Notes: generated from the sequence alone by a model not told the origin. A stretch of DNA of 64,000 nt from Lutjanus erythropterus (GCA_020091685.1 CM034606.1:35049874-35113873); one strand, 5' to 3'; positions 12,824-33,240 are shown, counted from the first letter of the stretch. A program made the numbers and translations.

Positions 12824-14157
12824 CAGTCAGATGAAGCAAACAATCCCTCAGTGCTGCTGTGTTGACAGAAAAAGTTCTTCTACTGGCAGGTCTGTTACTT
12901 TTCCTGCATCCACTGATGTGAGTATTTTTGTCACTTAATGCTACATTTTGTCCAACACATTACGGCAACAGGGGTGTGAACATCAGAAGCTCAGCTGCAG
13001 TGCATCCAGGTACATGTAGGCACTCTACATGTTTTCTTGATCAATAGAGCAACACTGAGGAATGTCTTGCTTCACCTGACCATCAACACTGACTGGACAT
13101 CCACATGAAAAGAGTCAAATTTTACTTTGAAATAAAAGAAAAGTTTCCCAGTTGTATTTGGTAGTTGGTTTTTCTGTCAGAATTCAGAGGGAAGTAGAAT
13201 TAAAAGGTGCATTTGGACTGAACATGATGCTGATTTTTCCTCTCATTACTGTCTCAAATTGGACTGGAGTATCTTTTCAGTCCTTTATTTTCACCTAAAC
13301 AGCTGATAACTGTGCAGACGTTAGCTGTAGCAAGCTAGCATATTATGCATCACGGCACACTGTGGTTGTTAGTCTCTGTCTGATGTCAAAATTCACCAGG
13401 ATTAAATTATTTTCCACCAGGCGACTCTTTATTTTTCTTGCGTCTGTACGGGATGAGCCTGAGTGGTTTCCTTCCTGGACAGATCTTTGCACTGACCCGA
13501 TCAGATGCTCCACTTCAAATGAGCTTCAGGTCCAGTCTGAACAACGAACAGTATTGAGGAATACTTAATGAAAAAGGTCACAGTTCTGTCCTAAATTTCA
13601 GGATTATTTCTTAATGAAAATCTTCAAATTGATCAGAAAGGGGAAAAAAAAAGTTGAACAGTGATAATATTAATCTCTAAACTATTTTTTGTTTTTAATT
13701 CTTGTCAGTGTTCCTCTTCAGTAAATTACGTGTCTTTCTCAAAATATAAAAATGGAAATCTTTCACATAAATGAGAGCTCTTTTTATATTTGAGTAGATT
13801 TCAACCTCCTTGTCTCATCTACAGTTATTTCTTCAGTTTGATGTTTTTTATATTCATGTTATAACAGCAATCTTTTATAAATGTTTGTTATCTTCTTACC
13901 TCTGTAGCAGAATTCCTTGATTCTTATTTTGTTAAGCTTTGTTTACTCATGTTTATCTGCTTCTTTCTAAACTCTTAGTTGAAGACATATCCCCAAGAAA
14001 TGTAAACGATTCTGTGTTTAATCCTTGTTTTTGTGAAACTGCTCATCACTGATGATCTTTAAAGGCAGCCGTACAGACTACAGTAGCTTTACAGTCACGT
14101 TCACGTGGACATCAGCCAAGACTGTAGAGGCTTTATAACTGGATAATAAAGACTTTC
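12824..14157. other. Intergenic, no gene recognised
   Basis: No exon-like frame, RNA gene or clear transposon end could be supported. Composition is ordinary AT-rich fish intergenic DNA. Confidence 0.35.
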
Positions 14158-14164
14158 TCAATCA

Positions 14165-14615
14165 CATTTGATGGTGCCATGCCATTGTTCTGACAGACCT
14201 TTGAAACCCTGACAGATAAATATCCCGTTGGACCAAAAGCCTGTTTGTCTGACAGCCTGTTGTCCTGAAAGCAATCGGCCACTGTTCTGAAGGCCTGTTG
14301 ATCCAAATGTCCTTATTTTAACACAAATCATGATCTTCACCTAAACCTAACTGAGTAAAATGTGACCATTTCACAAAGTTAACCACGGTTATTATTGTTA
14401 CCATGACGACAGAGGTTACCCGATGTTTGCATGTATTAAGTGTAGAAAAGGGAGAGTCAGTGCATTTTTGGAACAACTGTCCTTCAGAGCATCTGCAGTA
14501 ATGGGTATCCTAGGATAACAGCCTGTCGGACAAATTGGCTTTCGGTCCAATGAGACACTTTTCTGACTATTGGGGTTTCAGAATAACTGGCCTTTTGGGA
14601 CATTGGGCTGTCCCT
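14165..14615. repeat. Degenerate internally repetitive element
   Basis: Variants of a short unit recur on both strands, for example GTCTGACAGCCTGTTGTCCT, TTCTGAAGGCCTGTTGATCC and AACAGCCTGTCGGACAAATT. The two halves face each other around an AT-rich centre, as in a decayed foldback element. Confidence 0.45.
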
Positions 14616-16456
14616 GATTTGACGCAAATGTGGAGATGCATGAAAACTGTCTAGTTTGTAAGGATTAAAGGATTGGTGTAGATTTTCTCAAGACCATCTC
14701 AGCACAATACCCACATGCCACATGTACGTTAAAGAGTTATAAAACGCTGTGATCATAACCTCCTCTCTATAGTAGCCTAGCAGCAAGTATTACAATGCAA
14801 ACGCAAATTTAGGTGAAGCTAATATGAGGCTCCAGCAGTGTGTTAGCCAAGAGCCAAGAGCTGATGTGAAACCAGAACTTCCGGATTCTATAAGAAAATG
14901 TCATACCAAATCTCTCCTGTTGGTAGCTAAGCTACAGTAATAATTAAAAACCCACAGTATGCTACATGGCACACTTCCTGTGTTTAGATTAGGATGATAG
15001 TATTTATTTAGTTATTTAATATGATAGTATTTATATTTTTAGCAGCCTAGAACAAATGTCATTTTTCTGTCGTAGACATTGGCAGGCTAAGTGTCATGGT
15101 TCTGCAGAAGAGGCAAACCTATGAATGGGTCGCGGCTTGAACTTTGGGTAAAGAAAAATTTTGTTTCAGTTGCAAACCAAGTTTTCTGCCTCAGAATTAA
15201 TTTATTTTTTGGTTGAAACACTCCAAATGAGGTGCATGATGGTGAAAAGGAAAGGTTTTTTGTTTTGTTTTTTTAAAAAAACACTAAAACTTTGGAAGAT
15301 CCCCACTCCATTTGGCTGACTCAGATTGCTCAAGCCTCATATCAGCTTCAAAGTACGTCTTTCAGTGTACATATGACATGTGAGTGTTGTACGATGATGT
15401 ACAGGAAGGATCCAAACCTTCAAATGAAGTGACACACACACTGATAATTAGCCTGCTAAGAAGCCAGCAGGCTCATTTAGCACCAACATGCTAATGCTGC
15501 TTAATACCAGCACAGCTGTGTTTAGCCTGCTGTTACTTTACAAACCACTGTTGACTGATAGTTAAACTTCACTAGTAGAACTGTAGTCTGCTTGAACCAA
15601 GACACCAGCAGCTGGTTAACAGGGTGTCAGAGACTGATTGGACAGAACTGAGCTGAATGTGAGATGGTTTGACATGATAAAGTCTGCTTTTAAGAGCTGA
15701 AGTGATTTTCAGTCAGATATTTTTTTACATGAACCGTCTAAGCTGGTCTTTGACAGCCATATCTCCCCCTAAAGGGACACTCCGCAGATTTTACACATAA
15801 AATATAACCGTGATGATGTCATAGTGGTGTCGTCAGAGTCAGTTGGAAAACCTGTGTGACATACTGAGGATATGGAGGTTTGGCGTATTAACCAGCCAGG
15901 GGAAATGTAGGACTTTTTTGGAGATTGACCCATATTAAAGAGTAAAAGTCAGAATATCTTAGCCATGTTGCTCATATATATATATATATGTTTTTAAATA
16001 CTTTCTCTCACAATTTCTTCAACTTCATGGAAGTTCATGACTGCAGTGAGTCCTCAGAGTATCCCTGTAAAAGCAACTTTAAATTGGCCAACCAAAAAAA
16101 AAAAACCCACCATAACACAACTGAAAACCAGTCAGATGTTGTGTTAAGTTGATACTTGTACTGAAATGGTACAAAAACAAAGTAAAAGTGAAACCATGAC
16201 CAAAACCTTAACGCAATGCACAATTGCTGAATGCACAAAAATCTGGCATCACCTTACCAAAATATTCACTAAAGTACAGTTTAAAGTGCATTCAGATCAG
16301 CTGATTCAGCTGATCGCTCAGTGGTGTTTGTGTGGAAAGACAAAGATAGTTTAAGACAAATGTGTAAAGTGCAGATATAGAATTTCAGAGTCTGGCTTCA
16401 GTGTTTTTAATATGCATTCTTTCTAAACATAGTAATAATACCAATAAGCTGCTGGA
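14616..16456. other. Intergenic, no gene recognised
   Basis: Holds a short (TA)n at 15972-15990. No exon-like frame was recognised. Confidence 0.35.

Positions 16457-16517
<61 letters not shown>
16457..16517. repeat. (GAT)n microsatellite
   Basis: About twenty uninterrupted ATG/GAT triplets. It produces a spurious poly-methionine frame. Confidence 0.95.
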
Positions 16518-16944
16518 TTTGAGTTTTCCAGCTGTTACACTGCTTGGGGTTTTATCAAAACACTACTAGGATGTTTTGTAGCATTTTATTCTTTTCCCCT
16601 TAAATAAAATAAAAAATGTTGAATATATTGAAGTAGTCTTTTTTATTATTTTGTCTCAATAAATGTACAGAAACATGCGTTATTGATATCACCATGCTTA
16701 ATTTACTGCTTTATCATCCTGTAGTTCAAGGCTGTATTTATGGTAAGATTTAAGTTTTATAGCCTTTTATTTGACCTTTTACAGAGCTAAACAGTTTACT
16801 TGAAGCATTCATGTCAGGTGGGTTTGTGAGAATTGTCCTTATGAAGTAAATGTGTCTCAAATCTTGAGAAGAACTGAGCCCAAAGGAATCTGTCAAAGAG
16901 ATCTGGTTATTACAGTTAAAATAGCAAACAGAATTTTCAAAGTA

Positions 16945-18176
16945 CAACCCTGATTCAAAAAAGTTGGGATGCTGTGCAAAACATAGATTAAAACAGAATG
17001 CAATGATTTATATTCAATTGAATACAGTACAAAGAAAAGATATTTAATGTTCAAACTGATAAACTTTGTTGTTTTTTGTAAACATATACTCATATACATT
17101 GAATTTGATGCCTGCAACATGTCCCAAAAATGTTGTGACAAGAGCCTGTTTACCACTGTGTTACATCACCTTTTCTTTAAACAACACTCAGTCAGTGTTT
17201 GTGAACTGAGGACACTTATTTTGAAGTTTTAAAATGAAATTCTTTCTCATTCTTGTTTGATATACGACTTCAGGTGCTCAACAGTCCGGGGTCTCTGTTG
17301 TCATATTTTGTGTTTCATAATGCTCCACACATTTTCAATAGGAGACAGGTCTGGACTACAGGCAGGACAGTCTAGTACCTGAACTCTTTTACTATGAAGA
17401 CACGCTGTTGGAACATGTGGACAATGTGTCTTGGCGTCTTCTGGCTGAAATAAGCAGGGACGTCTCTGAGAAAGACGTTGTCTGGATGGCAGCATTTGTC
17501 GCTCCAAAACCTGTATGAACCTTTCAGCATTAATGGGGCCTTCACAGATGTGACAGTTACCCATGATGCCATCGGGCACTAACACAACCCCATACCATCA
17601 CAGATGCTGTGTTTTGAAGTTAGTGCTGGTAACAATTTGGATGGTCTTTTTCCTCTTTAGCCTGGAGGACACGATGTCCATGATTTGTGAAAACAATCTG
17701 AAATGTGGACTCATCAGACCACAGCAGACTTTTCCACTTTGTGTCAGTCCATCTCAGATGAGCTCAGGTCCAGAGAAGTCTGCAGTGTTTCTGGATGTTG
17801 TTGATATATGTCTTTCTCTTTACATGGTAGAGTCTTAACTTGCATTTGTAGATGCAGCAACAAACTGTGTTTACTGACAACAGTTTTCCAAAGTGTTCCT
17901 GAGCCCATGTAGTATCCTTTATACAATGATGTGGGTTTTAATGCAGTTTTTAATGCAGTGCTGCTTGAGGGGTCAAAGGTCACAGACATTCAATGTTGGT
18001 TTTCAGCCTTGTTCCTTACATGCAGAGATTTCTCTGGATTCTCTGAATTTTTTAATGATATTATGGATTGTGGATGGTGAAATCTATAAATTCTTGCAGT
18101 TTATGTTGAGAAACTTTGTTTCTTAAACCGTTGGACTATTTGCAGTTTTTCACAAAGTGATGAACCTCACCCCACC
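16945..18176 (-). mobile_element. Decayed Tc1-like DNA transposon (DD34E), truncated
   Basis: The right end on the minus strand is at 16945, preceded by TA (the Tc1/mariner target site), and carries an AAAAAAGTTGGGATGCTGTG end typical of a common fish family. Reading the minus strand from 18130 down gives, in broken frames, a helix-turn-helix segment (STIHNIIKKFRES), WSDESTFQI with the first catalytic Asp, FQPEDAKTH with the second, and SPDLSPIENVW with the Glu. The last piece is in the open frame 17301-17585. Several stop codons and frame changes show it is dead. The other terminal repeat is missing near 18176. Confidence 0.85.
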
Positions 18177-18179
18177 TTG

Positions 18180-19320
18180 AGGTCAATAAGCCAATTTCCA
18201 TGAGTTTCAATGAGCCTTTTGCTGCATGAATGCTTTTAATGGAGAAGACAAAAAAGAAGAAAAAGAAAGAATAATCAGAACAAAAACAATAAGCATCTGC
18301 AGCGAGCGACACTGTTTGGACCACTAAATAATTATTTGTGTTTGCAGATTTGCAGATCAAAGAAGAGTGGAGCAGAAATCTGATCTGTCCAAGTTCTAGT
18401 TATTGATAATTTTATATTAATATACTGTGCAAGATTTTTACATTTGTCAGTGATTTTTATAAAGTGATCATATGTCGGAAGTTGTGTTTTCAGCTTGTGC
18501 AGCTTCCCCCAAGTGACAAAAAAAAAAAAATAAATAAACTCTGATAATGCAGCTTTAATGGGTTAATTTCACTCCCATACAGTCTTTTCTCTCTCTGTTG
18601 TTTGTCTTTTGAGACATCCGTGTGTGAGATTTCTTTCTGGGGTAGACTTAAACGGTACGAGTTGTTCACGATATGCACATGACTGAAAAGACACACACAC
18701 ATACACACTCCTCCAGTTGCGGTGGAAAAAGAGGCGGGGGTGTAATAGCTCGGTTTGGCATAGTTGGAAATGTTATCACCTGACTGAGCTGCTTTTCCAC
18801 AGTGAGTGCACAGATATATCCAGCTCCATCTCTCCTGTCTGCATGTCTGTATGTCTCTCCACCACCACAACACTGCCTCTCTTTCCCTCTCCAGGAAAAA
18901 AAAAAAAAGTCACTCACTTCACCTATATCACCATGACCTCACACACTCATGATGTCATTGTTGAGAGCGCAGTTAGTTTAGCATTTTGAGCTCCAACATG
19001 TGGAACTCAATAGGATGCCTTAGGCTTATGATGTGCTGTTTTTACCACATGTAGACAGCAGCAGCCAGACTTTGTGTGTTCACAGCTATAACCATATTAT
19101 ACGATATATACCTATAGAAGCACAATGGTATTTTTTATTGTTTATATTAGGGGTTTCCTGGCAAACTAATTCTTGGCAAGTTTGTATGGAACTTCAAATA
19201 ATACAACCTGGTGGCATTTTTCATTAACATAAGTTTTCAGTGCACATCTCTGAGTTGAGTTGCAAAATGTTCATATTGAACATTAGTTAGTTAGTTTTAG
19301 AGAAATGATAAACATTCTTA
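18180..19320. other. Intergenic, no gene recognised
   Basis: No conserved exon or transposon end could be supported. An A-run lies at 18897-18908. Confidence 0.35.
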
Positions 19321-19329
19321 TGGTTGTAG

Positions 19330-19720
19330 TTCAGGCCCGAGATTCTCAAACTGTGGTTCATGTACCACTGGTGATCCCTCTAGTGATGCATGGAGGAATT
19401 TCAGAAATATTTTTTAAGAACCTGGTTTGTTTACTCGCCATGGGAAGTACCCCTCAGCCTGTGAAAGCAGTTGTATAATGATTATATAGGAAATAAATTT
19501 GATGATGTCATCGTGGTCATCTGAGAAGCAAGAGTTACCAGCAAGAGAAAGTCTATCAAAAACATGTTTTTGGTTCCATTATGGGGAATGTAGGATCCAA
19601 ACAGCAAATGTGGATTAATCCGCCGGTGAAAATAGTCCCCAACAAATGCACTACTTCCTTCTGTTTGAGCAACACTTGACAAAAATTACAGTGACTGTGT
19701 TGTGTTGTCAGAAAGAACTG
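19330..19720. repeat. Dispersed repeat shared with 41265-41345
   Basis: Opens with GAGATTCTCAAACTGTGGTTCATGTACCACTGG-like sequence typical of fish hAT termini. It contains AAATGTGGATTAATCCGCC and AACAAATGCACTAC, which recur at 41269-41320. Confidence 0.5.
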
Positions 19721-20106
19721 AGAGAGGAGAAACACATTTGTTGGTTTGGGTTTGGTTTTTCTTTTGTCTTATTGTGGCAGGCCTAAGAGTGTAAAAGTGT
19801 CAAGTGGAGCTTTAGAGTTGAGACTTGTATTACTTAATGATAAAAATAGTAATACTTGACTTAATAAAGACTTGACTTAAGACCTAGAGACAAAAACAAG
19901 TCCCAAGTTTTGAGCAGGTAAAAATCACAGAAAACAAATAAGTGCAACAAACAATAAATAAGTGCCAGGCTGACATTCTGTGGCCATAGATCTTGAATAT
20001 TTTATTATCTTAATTCTATACCTGTACACTGAATGTTGAAGTGTTAAAATGGTCAGCATTCATGTCACTTTGACTCATAACGCCTGAAACACAACCTTAA
20101 GACTGG

Positions 20107-20621
20107 GTTGCACCAACAAAGACAAAGATTAGTACTAATCAGAGTTTAGTAAAACTAGGTTTAAAATGAGTTATTCCAGATTTATAATTAAGCAGAGTTT
20201 TGTTGTACAATTTAAAAAATAATGTCCACTTAGTAAAGCCAAGTTTATTTTTGTAAATCAAAATAAGACAGAGTTTATTCAATACGGTGATGCTTGCTAA
20301 CCCAAATTATAATAAATGAAAAAAATAAATAAATTTGAGTGTTGTTGATACCTAATAAGTATAAAAGAGTGGTGAAAACTGACTCTTTATTCTTAAGCAA
20401 AATGTTGCATTGTTTGCTAGGTAGTTGTAAAGTTGGAAATAAAGAAGTATTATTGTTTGCTAGCTGGCTAAAAAGTACAAAAAAGGAAGTAATATTGTTT
20501 GCTAGATACCTAAAATAAAAGTTTTGGTGCAACAGAAATTAAATCTTGGTTTAGAGTAAACTGAGGTTTGAAGAGAGGGTTAAATTCAATCTTTCTTGAT
20601 TTAAAACCAGTTTGGTGCAAC
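20107..20621. mobile_element. MITE with GTTGCACCAA inverted ends
   Basis: GTTGCACCAA at 20107-20116 and TTGGTGCAAC at 20612-20621 are exact inverted repeats. The interior is AT-rich, with repeated TTGTTTGCTAG units and no coding capacity. Confidence 0.55.
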
Positions 20622-21499
20622 ATCATTTAAAGTTAAACCATGATTTAATCAGGTTTAAAAATCAATCCTTGTTGCTGCAGCCGGACCTAAATGTTCCTTC
20701 TGCTTCCCCTCATCTGACTTTATCACAGCATCTGACCTTCTCCATCCTTCAACCCTAATTAGCACACACACATACAAACACACACACACTCGCACACACC
20801 CTGTTCCACACATTGGCAGGTGTAACAGTGTCAACTGCAGAGCATGGAGGCCTGAGAGGTGAGCGACTGAATGGAAACACTCACACACTCGCTGTGGAAA
20901 ATACAACATAATCTGATTCCCATTGTGTCTATTACTCCCCCCCACAATCACACACACATACACAAACACACAGACGTTTTTTTACTGTATCCGCTGGCCT
21001 AATATCGTAGCCTAATAATAGTCCTCATGTCTTGACAGCAGCTAAATCCGGCAGCGCTGTCTTGTATTACTGACACACTGTGAGATGGAGAGCTGCCCTC
21101 ATGCCTAATATAACAGCGTTCCATGTATTTATAGGCCTGCAGGGAGTCAGAATAGCATCTGTGTGTATTGAAAATGAACCTGGCTGACTGGTTGGGAATA
21201 TTTAGACCTTGTTCCACAGACAGTTCCTATTCATAGCATTCCATTACATCACATCAGAGCCATTTTGCTGGGCAAACAACAGGTGCTCAGACTCACACTA
21301 CAGGTGTAGGGCAGGGCAAGTGTTTGCACCATTGTGACAGCAAGACTAGTGTGTTTTGCTGCTGGTGGAAAAACCTGCATCACCTTTTATTAAACTGCAT
21401 GTTGTTGCGGTGCTTTGGAAGCTCAGGCTGAGTCCTCTGCAGCGCCCATGACTCCAGCCTGCGGCCCTTGTTTTGTTGTTTTCATATTCTTACGTCTTT

Positions 21500-21725
21500 T
21501 ACATCGTTTTTGTCGAGCTAGATTTGATGTTACTTGGCTTGTTATCACCTTGTTACATTGTTTTTGTTTGGTTACATCTTTGCATCATTTTCATCTTGTT
21601 ACATTATATTTGTCTTGTTACACCTTTTACCTTGTTTTTGCTTTGTTACATCTTATACAAAATTTTTCTTACATCTTGTTACATCGTATTTGTCTTGTTA
21701 CACTTATACACTTCTTTCATTGAAG
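21500..21725. repeat. Degenerate minisatellite, CTTGTTACATC unit
   Basis: Repeated variants of TCTTGTTACATCGTATTTGT. The unit is the reverse complement of the GATGTAACAAG unit at 12370-12630, so both arrays appear to be one family. Confidence 0.6.
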
Positions 21726-22246
21726 AAATACTCTCCAGTTCTGATGTAACTGATGCTTTCACAGTGTCCATGCTAACCTCTTCAGGAGCTGCCCGTACCT
21801 GTTAGTAGGCCCTCCTAGGATGTTGATTGGCTGCACCACTTTGGGTGCAGCCTGGCAAGATGAAGTCTCATGTGATCTCACAAATCCTTTATTTCACTAA
21901 AATGTATCTTTTTATCAGTAGCCTCTCCAATTACTGTTAATGATATATTGGTATTTAGTAACTGTTGGGTGGGTGCGGTGTGAATTGTTAGGGGGGGGGC
22001 ATGCCAGAAAAAGTTTGGGAACACATGCACATCATGAGCAATGAAAAGAGTTAGAGAGACAAAATGAGTTTTAGTTAGATTTCATGTGAAACTATATTTG
22101 TTTACAATGAAATAAAGTTTGGATTTATCACCTCCAGGTTAGGTTAAAGATGATTTCCTCTCTGTGACCTCACTAACACCAGCATTTTATTTGTTTCCTC
22201 AAGCTGTCACACACTTAAACAAGTACAAAAAAAGGTTTATAAATGT

Positions 22247-22252
22247 TTTATT
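22247..22252 (-). promoter_or_regulatory. snai3: Candidate poly(A) signal of snai3
   Basis: AATAAA on the minus strand. If used, the snai3 3'UTR spans about 2.3 kb (24576 to roughly 22230) and includes the foldback element at 23067-23594. Confidence 0.35.
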
Positions 22253-23066
22253 TTTATCAAGTTGGCAAGTATTTTAATACAAAAACATACATAATACTGC
22301 AGAGTTTTAACAGAACATACAACAGGGTTTTTTTTCAGAGTTTTATACAGACAGTTTAAGATCATTTCAAACAAAATTCAGTTTCATACAGAAACAAAAC
22401 AACTGAATGAGATTCATCATAATCTTGAGGTGACTCAATACTAATGTAACTGAATACTCAGTCTGCCACTTACTTCAGCTGATGAGACAGAAGCCTGACA
22501 TATTCTTGATAAACATGTCCACCACTTGAGCGTGGTGTTCAGTTTTTTTTTCTAAAAAACACTGTATCTTTGGCACGGTAAACATCCCCTCAGCAGTTTG
22601 TTCTCCAGCGTGACCTTCCCCAGAGCTGTCAAACACACTGCTGCACCAGTAGGGGAAACTCTCTGCTATAAATCAAGACACTTGTTATTGGCACCTGTCT
22701 GTCATCATCTTGCTTCTGAAAGCAAGAAATATGGTCTCCTGTGAGCTGAAAGAAAAGAGCCTGTACAATAGCAGTTTGTTTTGGACAGGCAAGCTCTTTA
22801 TTTCCATTTTTTTTCTTGTGGTCAAGTAGACCATTTTTTTTTCTTCAGTCCAGTTGTTGGAAACACACCTAATTCAATTCATAGTGTATTTTTGTGAGAC
22901 TTAAAAATGAAGTCACCAAGAGGGAGCTAATAGACGGAGAATAAAATAGGACTCAGAAATGAACCTTGGGGGACACCATAGTCTATGTTCGAGGGGGATA
23001 AACTGAGCCAGTCACACTCATGGAGAAACATCTATTAGATACCTGACCAAACCTGAACCAGTTTAA

Positions 23067-23594
23067 AGGGACAGTTCAATTTTTTAAGTGGGGTTGTATG
23101 AGGTACATAGTCAGCATATTACTGTCAGTAGATGGCAGTCAGTGGTGTCCTGGCACTGGAGCTCAGCATTGCACTGTTGCAGACAGGGTCAGCAGAATTA
23201 TATTTAAGCCACATAAATAAAGGCCCACTTAAAAAAATCAATATCTGTTCAAGTGTACAAAGTGTGGCAGAAGCATATACATTGTATATATGAAAGGACC
23301 GCAGGATGACTGAGAAAATGTAGCGTCAAAATAAAAGGCTGCCTGGTAGCAAAGTAAAGCAGTGAAACATTTCTATAGTTAGCATATACTTGAACAGATA
23401 TTGATTTTACAGGTAAGTCTTTATTTATGTGGCTAAAAAACATGTTTTTCTACCAATCCTATCTACAACAGCTGCAGTGCTCCAGACTTCTCTCCCCTTC
23501 TACTAACTGGGACCACGATGACCACCATTACTGAAGGTAACACACTGACTATGCATAAGTCACAAACCCATGTCAACAAAACTTAACTATCTCT
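23067..23594. mobile_element. Foldback MITE with TTAA target duplication
   Basis: Flanked by TTAA at 23063-23066 and 23595-23598. Its ends are AGGGACAGTTC and AACTATCTCT. Inside, ATCAATATCTGTTCAAG (about 23237) pairs with CTTGAACAGATATTGAT (about 23390), and AGCCACATAAATAAA (about 23210) pairs with TTTATTTATGTGGCT (about 23418), giving a long hairpin. Confidence 0.7.
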
Positions 23595-23699
23595 TTAAGG
23601 CCAAATCAGTGATTTCTGTTCACTTTTCTATTCTGTGAATGAGCATATTATGATCAACTATGTGTATCATTTCTAACTTAGCCAGGTTTTCATCTCATG

Positions 23700-24020
23700 T
23701 AGCACAAAAAAAAAAATTAAAACTTTACATTAGGTCTCAATAAAAATGCATAATTAATGCATGTTTCCATGCACTACTCATGCAAATATTAGAAATGAAG
23801 ATTATTAAGATAAAAAAAATGTTGGCGCTCCAGTCAGGTGCCATTAAATCACTGCAGAAGAGGAGGGCACAGTGAGATGAGGTAATTAAAACAGCACCAG
23901 TCAAACCTCAAATGGTGCAAAACAATGTGGAAAAATGTCATGGAAATATAGCATTTATTTCTGTGTTATGTGCTTGGCTTAAAATTCCCTTGAATGCGGA
24001 ATCTAATGATTGTGCAAAAT
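23700..24020. repeat. Dispersed repeat shared with 62960-63450
   Basis: Contains TTTCCATGCACTACT, then AACCTCAAATGGTGCAAAAC. The second copy has TTTCCATCCACTACT and GACTTCAAACGGTGAAAAAC in the same order. Confidence 0.5.
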
Positions 24021-24576
24021 AATTGTGGTCAGCTCAATAATCACAGTCATGTGATCATGTGATGATTGAGACAGATCTAGTCAGGAGCATCCAATCACAG
24101 AGTGGAGAGACAAGACTCCATAAAAACTGAGACAGTCAGCGAGTGTTTGGCCTGACTGAAAATACGAATGCTGGTCAATCTATTCAGTCTTAACTCACAT
24201 CACACTTTACAGGCAATGGGAGCAAAAAGAACATCAACATACATTTATGGCTGCTTCTCACTCATTTGTGGGGTTTTCAATCTGCATTGTAAACACTTAG
24301 AAGTTAGTTTGTACACATACATACTTGGGTAATAAAGCACAAAGTTATAGATGTTAATACATAATTTTGTCAAGCTTCCTCTATAAAATCATTGGCATCG
24401 AAGTGTCATTACATGACAGCTTTTTCCAGTGCTATGGCATGTAGTTTTGTGATCCTTGGACCAAGTTATGCAAAGATCCTAGCAGGTCTTTGGTGACTGT
24501 ACCAAAGTTGGTGTTCAGTCAGTAGTGAGACTCTACTACAGAGAGGATTTTGTAGCAGGTTGAAGTTTCCAGGCTG

Positions 24577-32353
<7,777 letters not shown>

Positions 32354-32600
32354 CTTGTCGCCTCTGGTCTCGGGTGGGGTCGGTGGTGTCGGTGGTGTGC
32401 AGCTGTCGCTGGTGGTGTGAGACAGACCGGCCGTGTGGACTCACCGCGGCGGGTGAGCTGGAGAGTGTGTGTGTCCGCCTGCGGCCTCGCGCTGCATTCT
32501 CCTACTGACTCGCGACGGTCAGGTGTGAGCCAAGGGTCGCGCGGGAATTTCCATAGACACCAGTGTCGAACCAATTAGAATAAAAGGACAAGTGCAAGGG
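32354..32600 (-). promoter_or_regulatory. snai3: snai3 5'UTR and proximal promoter, CpG-rich
   Basis: GC- and CpG-rich in contrast to the AT-rich surroundings, directly upstream of the snai3 ATG. It contains a Snail-type E-box CAGGTG at 32520-32525, a CAGCTG E-box at 32400-32405, a palindromic kappaB consensus GGGAATTTCC at 32543-32552, and an inverted CCAAT (ATTGG on the minus strand) near 32571. No convincing TATA box is seen. The transcription start cannot be placed from sequence alone. Confidence 0.55.
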
Positions 32601-32709
32601 GCGGGCTCTGTGTGTCAATCAGCATACCCCAACAAAACAGGTGTATGAATGGTGATAGGCCTCACTATAGAGGCGCGGAAGCACTTGAGGCAGCTCTGCA
32701 CTGCAGAGG

Positions 32710-32711
<2 letters not shown>

Positions 32712-32750
<39 letters not shown>
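32712..32750. repeat. (CA)n microsatellite
   Basis: About 19 CA units upstream of the snai3 promoter. Confidence 0.95.
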
Positions 32751-32753
<3 letters not shown>

Positions 32754-33149
32754 GACAGCTCTCTAACACTGAGAGACAGCAGACAGACACCTTTTTCTTT
32801 ATATTTACCCAAAACATAACAGTCTTAATATGAAAAAACAGCACAGACATGCCTACTGATCAAATGAATGAACGTGTCCAGAGATGTAAATATAAGCTAT
32901 AAGGTGCAGTCACTGTGGTTTTAGTGGGGCCTTTAGGGTTGGGGGCAACAGAAGGACGGGCCCTCCAACAATATGCTGGATGGAGAGTGCAAGTGAATTC
33001 AGATTGCCACCTGGTAAATGTGCCTGTGTTCAAAGAAAAACTGTTGATTCCATTTACATCTTATACATTTGATACTACTTTTATATTTTGTATTTCACTT
33101 ATATTTGATACTCTATTGTTGTTATTCTTATGTTACTGAAAATTTTGGA

Positions 33150-33240
33150 GCAATCTGGCACAAGAATTTCCTTTGGGATTAATACAAATTCTACTTTATC
33201 TAATCTAATCTAATCTTATTTTATTTTATTTTACAGTATC
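33150..33240 (+). mobile_element. 3' tail of a CR1/L2-like LINE
   Basis: AATTTCCTTTGGGATTAATA followed by an ATCTAATCTAATCT tandem tail, the usual 3' end of fish LINEs of the L2/Rex type. The coding region is absent. Confidence 0.6.

Noticed and set aside
16401-16607. Poly-methionine frame
   Set aside because: Translation of the (GAT)n microsatellite.
21415-21805. Hydrophobic open frames of 102-110 codons that look like membrane segments
   Set aside because: They arise from the T-rich CTTGTTACATC minisatellite in three overlapping frames at once.
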